A DNA stretch of 64,000 nt from Mediterraneibacter faecis JCM 15917 (GCA_001312505.1 BBDW01000015.1:1-64000); one strand, 5' to 3'; numbered from the stretch's first letter, positions 37,203 to 46,649 are shown. The notes: a model not told the origin generated them from the sequence alone. Numbers and translations are program-made.

Positions 37203-39113
37203 ATGAGAATTACGGATTTGCTCGATAAAAGAAGCATTGCCTTTGACAAGAATCCGGCGAATAAGCAGGAAACTTTGGATATGGCCGTGGATTTGATGTG
37301 TGCAAGTGGTAAGATCAATGACACGGAAGCCTACAGAAAACAGGTTTACTTAAGAGAAGAGGAAAGTACAACAGGAATTGGTGAGGGAATTGCTATTCCA
37401 CATGGAAAAGGTGATTGCGTAAGCAAGCCGGGACTTGCAGCAATGGTCATTAAAAATGGTGTTGATTTCGATTCTCTGGATGGAGAACCGGTAACACTGT
37501 TATTCCTGATCGCAGCACCAAATACAGAGGATAACGTTCATCTGGAAGTACTTAGTAAATTATCAATGATGCTGATGGATGAGCAGTTTACAGAAGCTCT
37601 GAGAAATGCAACATCTGCGGAGGAATTCCTTTCTATTATTGATAAAGCAGATGATGAGAGAGCTGACATTGATGAGCAGCTGGCAGATACAGGAAATGCA
37701 GAGAGTGATTTCAAGATTCTTGCAGTAACAGCATGTCCGACAGGTATCGCACACACATATATGGCAGCGGAAGGAATCGAGAAAGCAGCAAAAGCTGCCG
37801 ACTGTTTCGTGAAAATCGAGACAAGAGGAAGCGGCGGAGCGAAAAATGTGCTGACAGACCAGGAAATTGCTGATGCGGATTGTATTATCGTTGCAGCAGA
37901 CACACAGGTTCCGATGGACCGTTTTGACGGAAAGAAAGTAATCATCTGTCAGGTATCAGACGGAATCAGCAAGGCAGATGAGCTGGTGGCACAGGCAAAA
38001 TCAGGAAATGTTCCGGTCTTCCATGGAAATAATCCGGCAGCAGCCTCTTCTTCTACAGGAAAGAAAAGCGGCGGTGTCGGACATCAGATCTACATGCAGC
38101 TGATGAACGGTGTTTCTCATATGCTTCCACTCGTTGTTGGTGGTGGTATACTGATTGCAATCGCATTTTTGATCGACGGAATATGTGTAGATCTGAATGC
38201 ACTTCCGGCTGATCAGAGAGCAAACTTTGGTATGATCACTCCGGTAGCAGCAGTATTTAAACAAATCGGTGGAACTGCATTTGGATTCATGCTTCCGGTA
38301 CTTGCAGGATTTATCGCAATGGCAATCGGTGACCGACCGGCGCTTGCAGTTGGTCTTGTAGGCGGTATGATGGCAGCAAGCGGAAAATCCGGATTCCTCG
38401 GAGCTCTTGTAGCCGGATTCCTTGCAGGATATATCATTGTACTTCTTCGTAAAGTATGCGATAAGCTTCCGGATGCATTGGAAAAAATCGCGCCGGTACT
38501 TATTTATCCATTGATCGGAGTTCTTCTGATCGGACTTGCTATGATGTTTGTAATCGAGCCAATCATGGGTGGAATCAACACAGGCCTGAATAATGCATTG
38601 ACAGGCATGGGAGATTCAAGTAAAGTAGTATTAGGACTGATTCTTGGAGGAATGATGTCCATCGATATGGGTGGTCCGTTCAACAAGGCAGCTTATGTGT
38701 TCGGTACAGCATCAATCGCAGCTGGTAATTATGATATTATGGCAGCAGTTATGGTTGCAGGAATGGTTCCGCCATGTGCCATCGCCCTTTCCACACTGTT
38801 GTTTAAGGATAAGTTTACAAAAGAAGAAAGAGATGCAGGCCCGACAAACTTTATCATGGGTCTTGCATTTATCACAGAAGGAGCAATCCCATTTGCAGCA
38901 TCTGATCCGCTGCATGTACTTCCATCTTGTATCATCGGTTCAGCAATTGCCGGTGGAATGTCAATGTTGTTTGGATGTACACTGATGGCACCACATGGTG
39001 GAATCTTCGTATTCCCGGTTGTTGGAAATGCAGTAATGTATCTTGTTTCCCTCGTAGTAGGAACAGTCATTTCCGCAGTACTGCTTGGACTCCTTAAGAA
39101 GAAAGTTGCATAA
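37203..39113 (+). CDS. fruA: Fructose PTS IIABC permease
   Basis: This 636-residue fused transporter takes up fructose and phosphorylates it at C1. The IIA domain (about 1-150) carries the histidine in GIAIPHGKGDCVSKPG. The IIB domain (about 170-270) shows ILAVTACPTGIAHTYMAAEGIEKAA with the phosphocysteine. The IIC domain (about 290-636) is polytopic and includes MSIDMGGPFNKAAYVFG and ITEGAIPFAASDP. It is intact as written. It lies one base after fruK, and a stem-loop with T-run follows before the DeoR gene. Confidence 0.96.
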   Translation: MRITDLLDKRSIAFDKNPANKQETLDMAVDLMCASGKINDTEAYRKQVYLREEESTTGIGEGIAIPHGKGDCVSKPGLAAMVIKNGVDFDSLDGEPVTLLFLIAAPNTEDNVHLEVLSKLSMMLMDEQFTEALRNATSAEEFLSIIDKADDERADIDEQLADTGNAESDFKILAVTACPTGIAHTYMAAEGIEKAAKAADCFVKIETRGSGGAKNVLTDQEIADADCIIVAADTQVPMDRFDGKKVIICQVSDGISKADELVAQAKSGNVPVFHGNNPAAASSSTGKKSGGVGHQIYMQLMNGVSHMLPLVVGGGILIAIAFLIDGICVDLNALPADQRANFGMITPVAAVFKQIGGTAFGFMLPVLAGFIAMAIGDRPALAVGLVGGMMAASGKSGFLGALVAGFLAGYIIVLLRKVCDKLPDALEKIAPVLIYPLIGVLLIGLAMMFVIEPIMGGINTGLNNALTGMGDSSKVVLGLILGGMMSIDMGGPFNKAAYVFGTASIAAGNYDIMAAVMVAGMVPPCAIALSTLLFKDKFTKEERDAGPTNFIMGLAFITEGAIPFAASDPLHVLPSCIIGSAIAGGMSMLFGCTLMAPHGGIFVFPVVGNAVMYLVSLVVGTVISAVLLGLLKKKVA

Positions 39114-39186
39114 AGCAATCACCATTTGGATGAAATGCCGAATAAGATAATCTGTCAAAACCAATAAAAGAAATATAAGAATCAGG

Positions 39187-39246
39187 ACCTGAAGTTGTGG
39201 ATCTGGAAGCGGATGCTTGAGATTCATGGCTTCAGGTTCTTTTTTA
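39187..39246 (+). terminator. Terminator between fruA and the DeoR gene
   Basis: ACCTGAAG (39187-39194) pairs with CTTCAGGT (39230-39237), followed by TCTTTTTT. The T-run ends directly before the ribosome site of the next gene, so it can end the fru message or attenuate read-through into the regulator. Confidence 0.7.
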
Positions 39247-39261
39247 AAAGGAGATACTAAA

Positions 39262-40025
39262 ATGCTTACAGAACAAAGATATCAGATTATATTGGATCTA
39301 CTGAAAGAGAAGAAAAGTGTCACAGCGACAGAATTGAAAGAAATTTTAGATACATCAGAGTCTACGGTAAGAAGAGATATTACTGCACTTCATAAAGCCG
39401 GAAAGCTCATCAAGGTATTTGGCGGAGCGGTTGCACTGGAAGAAGGAGAAACTGTTTCGGCATATGAACCGACAGTTGAGCAGAAGAGCGAACTCTATGT
39501 GAAAGAGAAAAGAAAAATCGCTCAATATGCGGCAGAACTGATCGAGGAGGAAGACTTTATTTATCTTGATGCCGGAACAACGACAGGTTATATGATTGAT
39601 GCTCTTGGGCATACCGATGCAGTTTTTGTGACCAATGCTGTTTCACATGCGCAGAGACTGGCAGCGAAGGGAATCAAAGTGTTTCTGATCGGCGGAGAAC
39701 TCAAGAGTTCTACAGAAGCAGTGATCGGTGCTCAGGCAATGAAGAATCTGCAGGAGTATCATTTTACGAAAGGCTTCTTTGGAGCAAATGGAATCACAAA
39801 AGCAGAAGGATTCACAACACCAGATGCGAATGAAGCCTGGTGAAACAAACAGCGATTGAGAGATGTAAGAATCGATATATTCTTGCAGATCATTCGAAAT
39901 TCGGATGTATCAGTTCTGTGACATTTTCTGCTTTTGTGAATGCAAAGATTCTGACAGATTGCTGTCCGGCAGATTATCAGGAGATGGATTGTGTGATAGG
40001 GGTGGAAGAAAGAAATTTGATTTAA
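39262..40025 (+). CDS. fruR: DeoR-family regulator, probably FruR (frame disrupted near 39837)
   Basis: Restored length is about 254 residues. The N-terminal DeoR helix-turn-helix is RYQIILDLLKEKKSVTATELKEILDTSESTVRRDITALHKAGKLIKVFGGAV. The C-terminal sugar-phosphate sensor domain has YLDAGTTTGYMIDAL and VFVTNAVSHAQRL, with ADHSKFG near the end. As written, GAAGCCTGGTGAAAC near 39832-39846 lacks one A (expected GAAGCCATGGTGAAAC for EAMVKQTAIERC). It lies downstream of fruA on the same strand behind a terminator. Repression relieved by fructose 1-phosphate is inferred from the family. Confidence 0.9.
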
Positions 40026-40036
40026 CTTTGTTTCTT

Positions 40037-40076
40037 AGCGTGCTTGTTAGTTGTATAGATAACAAGCACGCTTTTT
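40037..40076 (+). terminator. Terminator after the DeoR gene
   Basis: AGCGTGCTTGTTA (40037-40049) pairs perfectly with TAACAAGCACGCT (40060-40072), followed by TTTTT. A strong intrinsic terminator. Confidence 0.9.
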
Positions 40077-40080
40077 CAAT

Positions 40081-40113
40081 TGTCCGGATACGGACAGTTT
40101 ATGTTGTCAACAT
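40081..40113. promoter_or_regulatory. Two adjacent palindromes upstream of the bcp remnant
   Basis: TGTCCGgataCGGACA (40081-40096) and ATGTTGtCAACAT (40101-40113) lie side by side. They may be operators left from the regulatory region of the decayed peroxiredoxin gene. No matching promoter is clear. Confidence 0.35.
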
Positions 40114-40166
40114 CCTTCTTGCCTCTTCACGGATGTATTACAGCTACAGACAGTGTTCTCCAGAAA

Positions 40167-40403
40167 ATGTTAGAAGTAGGAACAAAAGCACCAGATTTTG
40201 AATTACCGGATCAGAATGGAGAATTACATAAATTAAGCGAATATCTTGGAAAGAAAGTAAAAAAGAAAAACTACGGAAAAGTATCCATGGGTGTGGTCAG
40301 AATAACATATTTTATTGACGAACATGGAATAATAGTAAAAGCTAATGATAAAGTAAAAGCAGCGTATGATCCTGGAAAAATGCTGCAGGAATTAAGCAGA
40401 TGA
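40167..40403 (+). pseudogene. bcp: Remnant of a Bcp-type peroxiredoxin with internal deletion
   Basis: The 78-codon frame joins the two ends of a bacterioferritin comigratory protein: MLEVGTKAPDFELPDQNGELHKLSEYLGKKV, then KKKNYGKVSMGVVRITYFIDEHGIIVKANDKVKAAYDPGKMLQEL. About 70 residues in the middle are missing, including the PGCTxxAC peroxidatic cysteine, so it cannot act as a peroxidase. Full-length members are about 150 residues. The join falls in AAGAAAGTAAAAAAGAAAAAC, where a short A/G-rich repeat could have mediated the deletion. No convincing ribosome site precedes the ATG. Confidence 0.8.
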
Positions 40404-40427
40404 AAAACAAAAGGAAGGAATGGTTGC

Positions 40428-41384
40428 ATGAATAAGAAAAAATCAAATTCAAAAAAGGCAGTTATGATAGGCTGCGGATTCGTAGGCTCAGCATCTGTAT
40501 TTGCGCTTATGCAGAGTGGATTATTTACTGAAATTGCGTTAATAGATGCGGATAAGAATAAGGCAGAGGGAGAGGCTATGGATATCAGTCATGGAATACC
40601 GTTTGCTAGCCCTATGAGGATATATGTCGGTGACTATGATGATGTGGCAGATGCTACGATTGTTATTATATCAGCAGGCACAGGGCAAAAGCCTGGAGAA
40701 ACAAGACTTGATCTGGTAAATAAGAATGTGGCAATATTTAAGTCTATTATTCCGGAAATCGCCAAAAGAGATTTTGGAGGAATCCTTCTGGTTGTAGCAA
40801 ATCCTGTAGATATTCTGACACAGGTTGCAATCAAATTGTCAGGACTTCCGGAGAAGAGAGTTATCGGTTCAGGAACAGTTCTTGACAGTGCAAGACTCAG
40901 AAGCAAGCTTGGACAGCATTTATCAGTGGATAGTCGAAGTGTGCATGCATTTATAGTAGGAGAGCATGGAGACAGTGAAGTTGTGGCATGGTCATCTGCC
41001 AATGTATCAGGTGTTCCACTTAGTGACATGTGTGAGATGAGAGGACATTATAATCATAAGGAAAACACAGAGAAAATCGCAGCTGCCGTCAAAAATAGTG
41101 CCTATGAGATTATTAACAAGAAGCATGCGACATATTATGGAATTGCAATGTCAGTAAAACGTATCTGTGAAGTGATTATGCGTGACGAAAAATCAATCCT
41201 ACCTGTATCACACATGATACATGGAGTATATGAGATTGATAATGTTGTATTAAGTATGCCTGTTATTATGGGTGTAGACGGAATTGAATCTGACATTCCG
41301 ATTAATCTTAGTGGAGAAGAAGCATTGAGGCTAAAAGAATCAGCAGACGCATTAAAGAATATAATTGACACATTAGAGCTGTAA
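40428..41384 (+). CDS. ldh: L-lactate dehydrogenase
   Basis: The 318-residue NAD-dependent enzyme reduces pyruvate to L-lactate to recycle NADH in fermentation. It shows the Rossmann loop VMIGCGFVGSASVFALM, NAD-binding acid in LIDADKNKAEGEAMD, substrate-site VVANPVDILTQVAIKLSG, and the catalytic His180 in VGEHGDSEVVAWSS. An active-site arginine in GETRLDLVNKN fits LDH rather than malate dehydrogenase. AAGGAAGGA lies about 8 bases before the ATG. A fragment of an ABC transporter gene follows directly behind it, so the neighbourhood has been rearranged. Allosteric control by fructose 1,6-bisphosphate is possible but not visible. Confidence 0.93.
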   Translation: MNKKKSNSKKAVMIGCGFVGSASVFALMQSGLFTEIALIDADKNKAEGEAMDISHGIPFASPMRIYVGDYDDVADATIVIISAGTGQKPGETRLDLVNKNVAIFKSIIPEIAKRDFGGILLVVANPVDILTQVAIKLSGLPEKRVIGSGTVLDSARLRSKLGQHLSVDSRSVHAFIVGEHGDSEVVAWSSANVSGVPLSDMCEMRGHYNHKENTEKIAAAVKNSAYEIINKKHATYYGIAMSVKRICEVIMRDEKSILPVSHMIHGVYEIDNVVLSMPVIMGVDGIESDIPINLSGEEALRLKESADALKNIIDTLEL

Positions 41385-41391
41385 AAAGGAC

Positions 41392-41454
41392 AGAGTATCC
41401 ACAATGAACGTGGCAGATATGGTATATGAAATGGAGAACGATAGAATCTCATGA
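41392..41454 (+). pseudogene. 3'-end fragment of an ABC exporter gene, paralogue of the one ending at 50169
   Basis: The 63 bases read RVSTMNVADMVYEMENDRIS-stop. They match the last 21 codons of the exporter gene ending at 50169 (RVSTMNVADMVYEMENGRIS) at the DNA level with only about seven differences, nearly all at third codon positions. One difference changes Gly to Asp. No upstream part of the gene is present. It is a sheared copy or the end of a former paralogue left behind ldh by recombination. Confidence 0.85.
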
Positions 41455-41501
41455 AGTTGGTGAAAGTCTATAAAAGAAATATCATTTTTATAAAAATTCT
41501 A

Positions 41502-41529
41502 TTGCATAATCAACAATAAATGTTATAAT
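41502..41529 (+). promoter_or_regulatory. SDR gene promoter
   Basis: TTGCAT (41502-41507) and consensus TATAAT (41524-41529) are 16 bases apart, about 38 bases upstream of the ATG at 41568. Confidence 0.6.
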
Positions 41530-41567
41530 TGTCCTATTGAGTATTGTACGTATAGGAGGATTTTGAG

Positions 41568-42330
41568 ATGAAACAGTTAAATGAAAAAGTGGCTATTGTA
41601 ACAGGAGCCGGACAGGGAATTGGAAAAGGAATTGCACTTTGTCTTGCAAAGAGAGGAGTAAAGATTGTTGCAACAGGACGACGTCTTGAACCAATCGAGC
41701 AGACAATCGCTGAGATTAAAGAACTTGGTGGAGAAGGCTTCGCTATGTCTTGTGACTCAGCAGACAGAGCAAGAGTAGAAGAAGTTGTTAAAGCAGCAGC
41801 TGATACATATGGAACAGTAGATGTTATTGTAAACAATGCACAGGCAATCGTTCCATCGGCTTCAGTTGAGGATACTACATATGACAATATGCTTAAAGCC
41901 TGGGAAAGTGGTGTGATTGGTTCTCTTAACTATATGCAGGCAGCATTTCCTTATATGAAAGAACAGCACGAAGGAAGAGTGATCAACTTTGCTTCGGCAA
42001 CAGGTATGTTTGGTATAGCAGGACAGTTAGCGTATGGCTCTAATAAAGAAGCATTACGAGGTATGACTAAGATTGCAGCAAAAGAATGGGGGACAGTATG
42101 GAATCTGTGTAAATATCGTACTTCCAGGAGCAGAATCACCGGCAGCAAAAGCATGGGCTGAGAAATTCCCGGAGGAATATGCAAAACAGGTGAATTTAAA
42201 TCCTATGAAACGTTTTGGAGATCCTGAAATTGATATTGCTCCAGTCATTGCATTTCTGGCAGGACCAGATTCATGCTATTATTCAGGTCAGAGCGTAATT
42301 GTGGATGGTGCAAATTCAATTATGCCATAA
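41568..42330 (+). CDS. Short-chain dehydrogenase/reductase (frame disrupted at 42088)
   Basis: Restored length is about 253 residues. It is a classical SDR: nucleotide loop VTGAGQGIGKGIALCLAKRG, VDVIVNNAQAIVPS, catalytic serine region INFASATGMFG, and YGSNKEALRGM with the Tyr and Lys of YxxxK. The C-terminus ends FLAGPDSCYYSGQSVIVDGANSIMP, like the FabG/glucose dehydrogenase group. As written, G5 at 42088-42092 (expected G4) breaks KEWGQYGICVNIVLPGAESP. AGGAGG precedes the ATG. The substrate is not evident; the neighbouring decayed CoA-transferase hints at an acyl or hydroxyacid pathway. Confidence 0.88.
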
Positions 42331-42356
42331 CTAAATTACATTAAAGAATATTATAA

Positions 42357-42403
42357 GAAAGGCTCACAGCGGGTTGAAGGCAATCAGCTGCGAGCTTTTC
42401 TTA
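42357..42403 (+). terminator. Terminator after the SDR gene
   Basis: AAAGGCTCACAGC pairs with GCTGCGAGCTTTT (one mismatch) around a 15-base loop, followed by CTT and AATTT. Confidence 0.65.
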
Positions 42404-42477
42404 ATTTATGATGATTGATTTCCTGAGATAGTGTATAATGAACGGTAAGAATATTTGGGATAAGGAGAAATTACACC

Positions 42478-43613
42478 ATGTATGAAATAATGACTGCCGA
42501 TGAAGCAATCTGGCTGATTCGGGACGGAGACTGTATCTGTGTGAATTAATTTGTCGGAATAGAGAGTCCAATTGAACTTCACGAAGCAATTTACAGAAGA
42601 TACCAGAAGATGCAGTCCCCCACACATCTGACAATGATTTCCAGTGCCGGATTTGGTGTCTGGGATGATGAACATAATGCAGAAGGTATATCAGAGAAGG
42701 ACCCGGAATTAATAGAATCTCAATTGATGATTCGCTGGTTAAGCATGTAGAAGTGGATGGGGGGGAGGAATTCCTTTATTATAAATTGCCAAAGATTAAT
42801 GTTGCATTGATTAAAGGAACAGCAGCAGACAGAAAGGGAAATATTACTTTTGACGATATGTTTATGTCCGGTGATGCGCTGTCTATTTGTCAGGCAGTAA
42901 AAGCGAATCGCGGGAAGGTAATCGTGCAGGTAGACCGTTTGGTGGACACCCCCCCGTCACGACCGAGAAATGCAATTATTCCGGGATGTCTGGTAGATGC
43001 AATCGTTGTAGCAGAACCGGAAGCAAGAAATGAAGCCTATACAGCACTGACTGGAAGCTTTGAGATTCCATATGAAGAGTGGAACACATGGAGTGAGCGT
43101 TTAGATTCTGTTTCAGTGAAACAGTCAAAGAACAGTACGGTGGCAAATATCATCGGAAAACGTGCATCGAAGGAATTACGTGTGGATGATATCGTAAATA
43201 TTGGAATCGGCATTCCGGAGATGGTTTCTCGTTTTGCAAGAAAGAGTGGAATGCTTGACATGGTGACATTGACGGTTGAGTCAGGAGGAATCGGCGGTTT
43301 TGCGAATATCACATCTAAGACGCCGACAGTTGTTTTTTGTTTTAGTTTTACTGCAAAAGGCCTTGAGGTTTCACAGACAAAAGGAATTGTAACGGTTGAG
43401 AAGGAAGGGACAATTCCTAAATTCGTGGATCAAGTCAAGAGTACCAGTTTTTCAGCCAGACGTGCAATTGCAAATGGTCAAAAGGTGCTTTACGTGACAG
43501 AACGCTGTGTATTTCGCCTGACACCGAAGGGACTGAAACTGATAGAGGTTTATCCGGGGATTGATGTACAGAAAGATGTTCTGGATCTTCTGCCATTTGA
43601 GGTGGAAGTATAG
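42478..43613 (+). pseudogene. Acyl-CoA:acetate/3-ketoacid CoA-transferase with two internal deletions, a stop and frameshifts
   Basis: Pieces of a family I CoA-transferase (YdiF/PCT type, normally about 520 residues) are collinear: MYEIMTADEAIWLIRDGDCICVN, FVGIESPIELHEAIYRRYQ, ISSAGFGVWDDEHNAEG, then ISIDDSLVKHVEVDG-EEFLYYKLPKINVALIKG, DRLVDTP, IIPGCLVDAIVVAEP, IVNIGIGIPEMVSRFARKSGM, TVESGGIGGFANITSKT, and the C-terminus to DLLPFEVEV. A TAA stop lies at 42547-42549. One stretch is lost near 42695-42702, and a second, containing the catalytic glutamate region, is lost at GGIGGF (43284-43300). Both joins sit on short repeated sequences. G7 (42759-42765) and C7 (42949-42955) occur as well. It cannot encode an active enzyme as written. 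Confidence 0.85.
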
Positions 43614-43698
43614 GTGCATTCCATAATGATGATAGCAGCAAACGATTCGCAGTTCATGCGGTATGTATAGATACACAGAAAACAAGTGAGGAATGATC

Positions 43699-44538
43699 AT
43701 GGAAAGCAAAGGGAAGCAAATGACAGAGAATGAACAAGAGTTAATTCCGTATTCTAAGCTGGAACGGGAAGAAGATATATTGGAATTACTATGTCAGTGG
43801 GAGAATCAGAAAATCCCGTTGGATGTTATGAAGATAAGTGAGTATTTTGGAATGGAGAAGAAAGAGAGTCTGATCTGTTTAAAACGTATGTACGAGTACC
43901 GATATATAGAGAAGCCGAGAGCAAACCGGGAAGTTGTGTTGACACCATATGGAAGATCTGTTGGAAATGATTACATATATCGTCACACTTCAATCAGTCA
44001 GCATTTACAGTTTATTGGTGTAAATGAAACAATCGCTGAGCAGGATGCGTGCAGAATCGAACATGTTATGTCCGAAGAGTCGGTACGGGCAGTCTGCCAG
44101 TTTGCCAACTATGAAAATATGTATTATGAGCGCAGAATTTGTAATTCTGAGTTGACAGACCGTTACCTGCCGGGAGTCTATACATTTGTTATGCAGATGT
44201 ATAGCATGGAACTGTGCCACCCAAGAAGACTTGCAAAAGAATATAAAAGCTATTCCAGAGACATCTTTCTCGAAATCAATGAGAGCAGAGGCTTTTTTGA
44301 ATTGAAAAGAACAAAAGCATTTCCTAAAAAACCATTGTGGTATCAGAATACCAGAAATGAATGGGTTCAGGCAGAGCGTGGGGAATACGGAGAACGGATC
44401 CCGGCGAGTATGTTTGAATTTGTCATCAAGCCAAACGACCGTGTGATGGAAGGAACCATCCTGATTACATTTATGAATGAGAAAGATGGAGAACCAGATA
44501 GATGGGGGTGCGAGCAACTGGAAGTAGAGATTTGGTAA
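43699..44538 (+). CDS. DtxR-like regulator with extra C-terminal domain (first of a pair)
   Basis: The frame is about 280 residues. After an N-terminal helix-turn-helix (DILELLCQWENQKIPLDVMKISEYFGMEKKESLICLKRMYEYRYIEKP) comes a DtxR/MntR-like dimerisation helix with metal-ligand pattern: RHTSISQHLQFIGVNETIAEQDACRIEHVMSEESV (compare the DtxR protein at 61080, DACRMEHVISEESF). The remaining 150 residues are not part of a standard DtxR protein. They are beta-rich and end in FEFVIKPNDRVMEGTILITFMNEKDGEPDRWGCEQLEVEIW, similar in pattern to the end of the next gene. The start at 43699 (MESKGKQM) follows GAGGAATGATC. It is cotranscribed with the second regulator and probably responds to iron or manganese. 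The job of the tail is unknown. Confidence 0.75.
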   Translation: MESKGKQMTENEQELIPYSKLEREEDILELLCQWENQKIPLDVMKISEYFGMEKKESLICLKRMYEYRYIEKPRANREVVLTPYGRSVGNDYIYRHTSISQHLQFIGVNETIAEQDACRIEHVMSEESVRAVCQFANYENMYYERRICNSELTDRYLPGVYTFVMQMYSMELCHPRRLAKEYKSYSRDIFLEINESRGFFELKRTKAFPKKPLWYQNTRNEWVQAERGEYGERIPASMFEFVIKPNDRVMEGTILITFMNEKDGEPDRWGCEQLEVEIW

Positions 44539-44550
44539 GAGGAGTGGAGT

Positions 44551-45372
44551 ATGGACAGAAAAAAGGAATATAAGATTGAAAATCTTACAATGCTGCAGAT
44601 ACAATACCTGATAGAGCTTAATAAGCTTGAAAAAAAGAAAGGTGCAGTCCGGATGATCGCGGCAAAGTGCGGAGTAAATCATTCCCAGGTCAGCCGTTTC
44701 TTCAAAAAATGTATCGAAGAAGGAGAACTGACAGAGAGTCTGGATTTCACGGAAAATGGGAAAAGAAAATTAGACTGGCGCTGCAAGATGATGCGGGATG
44801 TCCGTGACTATCTGGAACGAAGCGGCATCACAGAAGGAACAGAAGAAGTCCTAAAAGGGATGATTGAAAATATAGATTACATTCAGTTAGAAAAGTTGGT
44901 GAAGAGTGACCGTAGAACGAACCCGGAGACAAAGATGCGGAAACGCGAGGATGTCATCACGGATATAAGAGATATTCTGGAATATGGGAATTATGAAGTA
45001 GCAGTTACGATCTTACAGCATGATGGTGCAAAAAGGTCGATGGCAGACAGAGGATTTGAACCAGTTGCCTTGATTAAGTATAACAAAAGAGGTGCTTATC
45101 TCGAACTTACGATCCGGGAAATAGATGCAGTGTCAAGAGTAAATGGAGAGGATATGTCCGGACATCTGGCTACATTAAAATATCTTCACCAGGGGGGGAT
45201 ATTCAGATATGCGGATATCAAAAACGGAAAGGTAAAGATTCCGTTGGATGCCTGTTATTATCAGAACTTTGATAATGGTGTTCTGAGAGGAAATGTAATG
45301 ATCACCGTGACCTGCTCGGTAGGAAATGCACATATGCCGGAAAGTACGGCCAGGGTGGTGTTTAAATTATAA
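44551..45372 (+). CDS. DtxR-like regulator with the same C-terminal domain (second of a pair)
   Basis: The 273-residue protein begins with a helix-turn-helix (LTMLQIQYLIELNKLEKKKGAVRMIAAKCGVNHSQVSRFFKKCIEEGEL), followed by a helical region (MRDVRDYLERSGITEGTEEVLKGMIENIDYIQLEKLV) placed like the DtxR dimerisation domain but lacking its clear metal ligands. Its C-terminal beta-rich part (AYLELTIREIDAVSR ... ACYYQNFDNGVLRGNVMITVTCSVGNAHMPESTARVVFKL) aligns by eye with the end of the upstream protein. It starts 12 bases after that gene with GAGGAGTGG upstream, so the two are one unit. G7 at 45192-45198 may add a glycine in HQGGIFRY. A heteromeric regulator is a reasonable idea. The function is not established. 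Confidence 0.65.
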   Translation: MDRKKEYKIENLTMLQIQYLIELNKLEKKKGAVRMIAAKCGVNHSQVSRFFKKCIEEGELTESLDFTENGKRKLDWRCKMMRDVRDYLERSGITEGTEEVLKGMIENIDYIQLEKLVKSDRRTNPETKMRKREDVITDIRDILEYGNYEVAVTILQHDGAKRSMADRGFEPVALIKYNKRGAYLELTIREIDAVSRVNGEDMSGHLATLKYLHQGGIFRYADIKNGKVKIPLDACYYQNFDNGVLRGNVMITVTCSVGNAHMPESTARVVFKL

Positions 45373-45413
45373 AATGATGATGTGAAGGAAATGAATCATT
45401 ATATGAATGATAA

Positions 45414-45460
45414 AAGCCTCCTCCGATTGTGCAATCACACAGTCGGAGGAGGCTTGCTTT
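45414..45460 (+). terminator. Terminator after the paired regulators
   Basis: AAGCCTCCTCCGA (45414-45426) pairs perfectly with TCGGAGGAGGCTT (45443-45455), followed by GCTTT. A strong stem. Confidence 0.85.
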
Positions 45461-45473
45461 ATAGTTAGTAAAA

Positions 45474-45539
45474 CTATTCTTTACCTGCCAGAACTTCATC
45501 AATAATTGGCTGGATTGTCGATACGTCTGTTATTGGGTA
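45474..45539 (-). pseudogene. Possible C-terminal remnant of a solute-binding protein
   Basis: On the minus strand 21 codons read YPITDVSTIQPIIDEVLAGKE-stop, with an in-frame TGA just upstream. The ending IIDEVLAGKE is the kind seen at the C-terminus of ABC solute-binding lipoproteins. It is too short for a firm assignment and may be a coincidence. Confidence 0.3.
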
Positions 45540-46278
<739 letters not shown>

Positions 46279-46282
46279 CAAT

Positions 46283-46630
46283 ATGAATAAAAAGAATAAA
46301 GTAGAAAAAAAGCGGCAGAAAGAACAGTATGTCGTGGAAGAGATGATCCGGCTGTACTGCCGGAAGAATCATAAGGAATATGACAAAACGACAGGAAAGA
46401 TGTGTCCTTCCTGTCAGGAACTTTCAGATTATGCCAGACTCAGAAGCCAGAAATGTCCCTTTATGGAAGAGAAAACATTCTGTGCAAACTGTAAAGTGCA
46501 TTGCTACAAGCCGGAGATGAGGGAGAAGATTCGAGTGGTCATGCGGTTTTCCGGACCGAGGATGCTTCTGTATCATCCGGTGCTGGCGGTATGGCATCTG
46601 ATATGCAGTAAAAAAGAATCGAAGAAATAA
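46283..46630 (+). CDS. YgbA_NO (nitrous oxide-stimulated promoter) family protein
   Basis: The 115-residue protein has the spaced cysteines of the YgbA_NO family: MCPSCQELSDYARLRSQKCPFMEEKTFCANCKVHCYKPEMREKIRVVMRFSGPRMLLYHPVLAVWHL. Six or more cysteines could bind a metal. In E. coli ygbA is controlled by the NO sensor NsrR, by published work; its biochemical role is not settled. Here it is encoded between a DUF454 protein and a CydDC-like exporter with short gaps, so the genes are probably one operon. Confidence 0.85.
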   Translation: MNKKNKVEKKRQKEQYVVEEMIRLYCRKNHKEYDKTTGKMCPSCQELSDYARLRSQKCPFMEEKTFCANCKVHCYKPEMREKIRVVMRFSGPRMLLYHPVLAVWHLICSKKESKK

Positions 46631-46649
46631 ACAAAAGGATAAGATTTTT

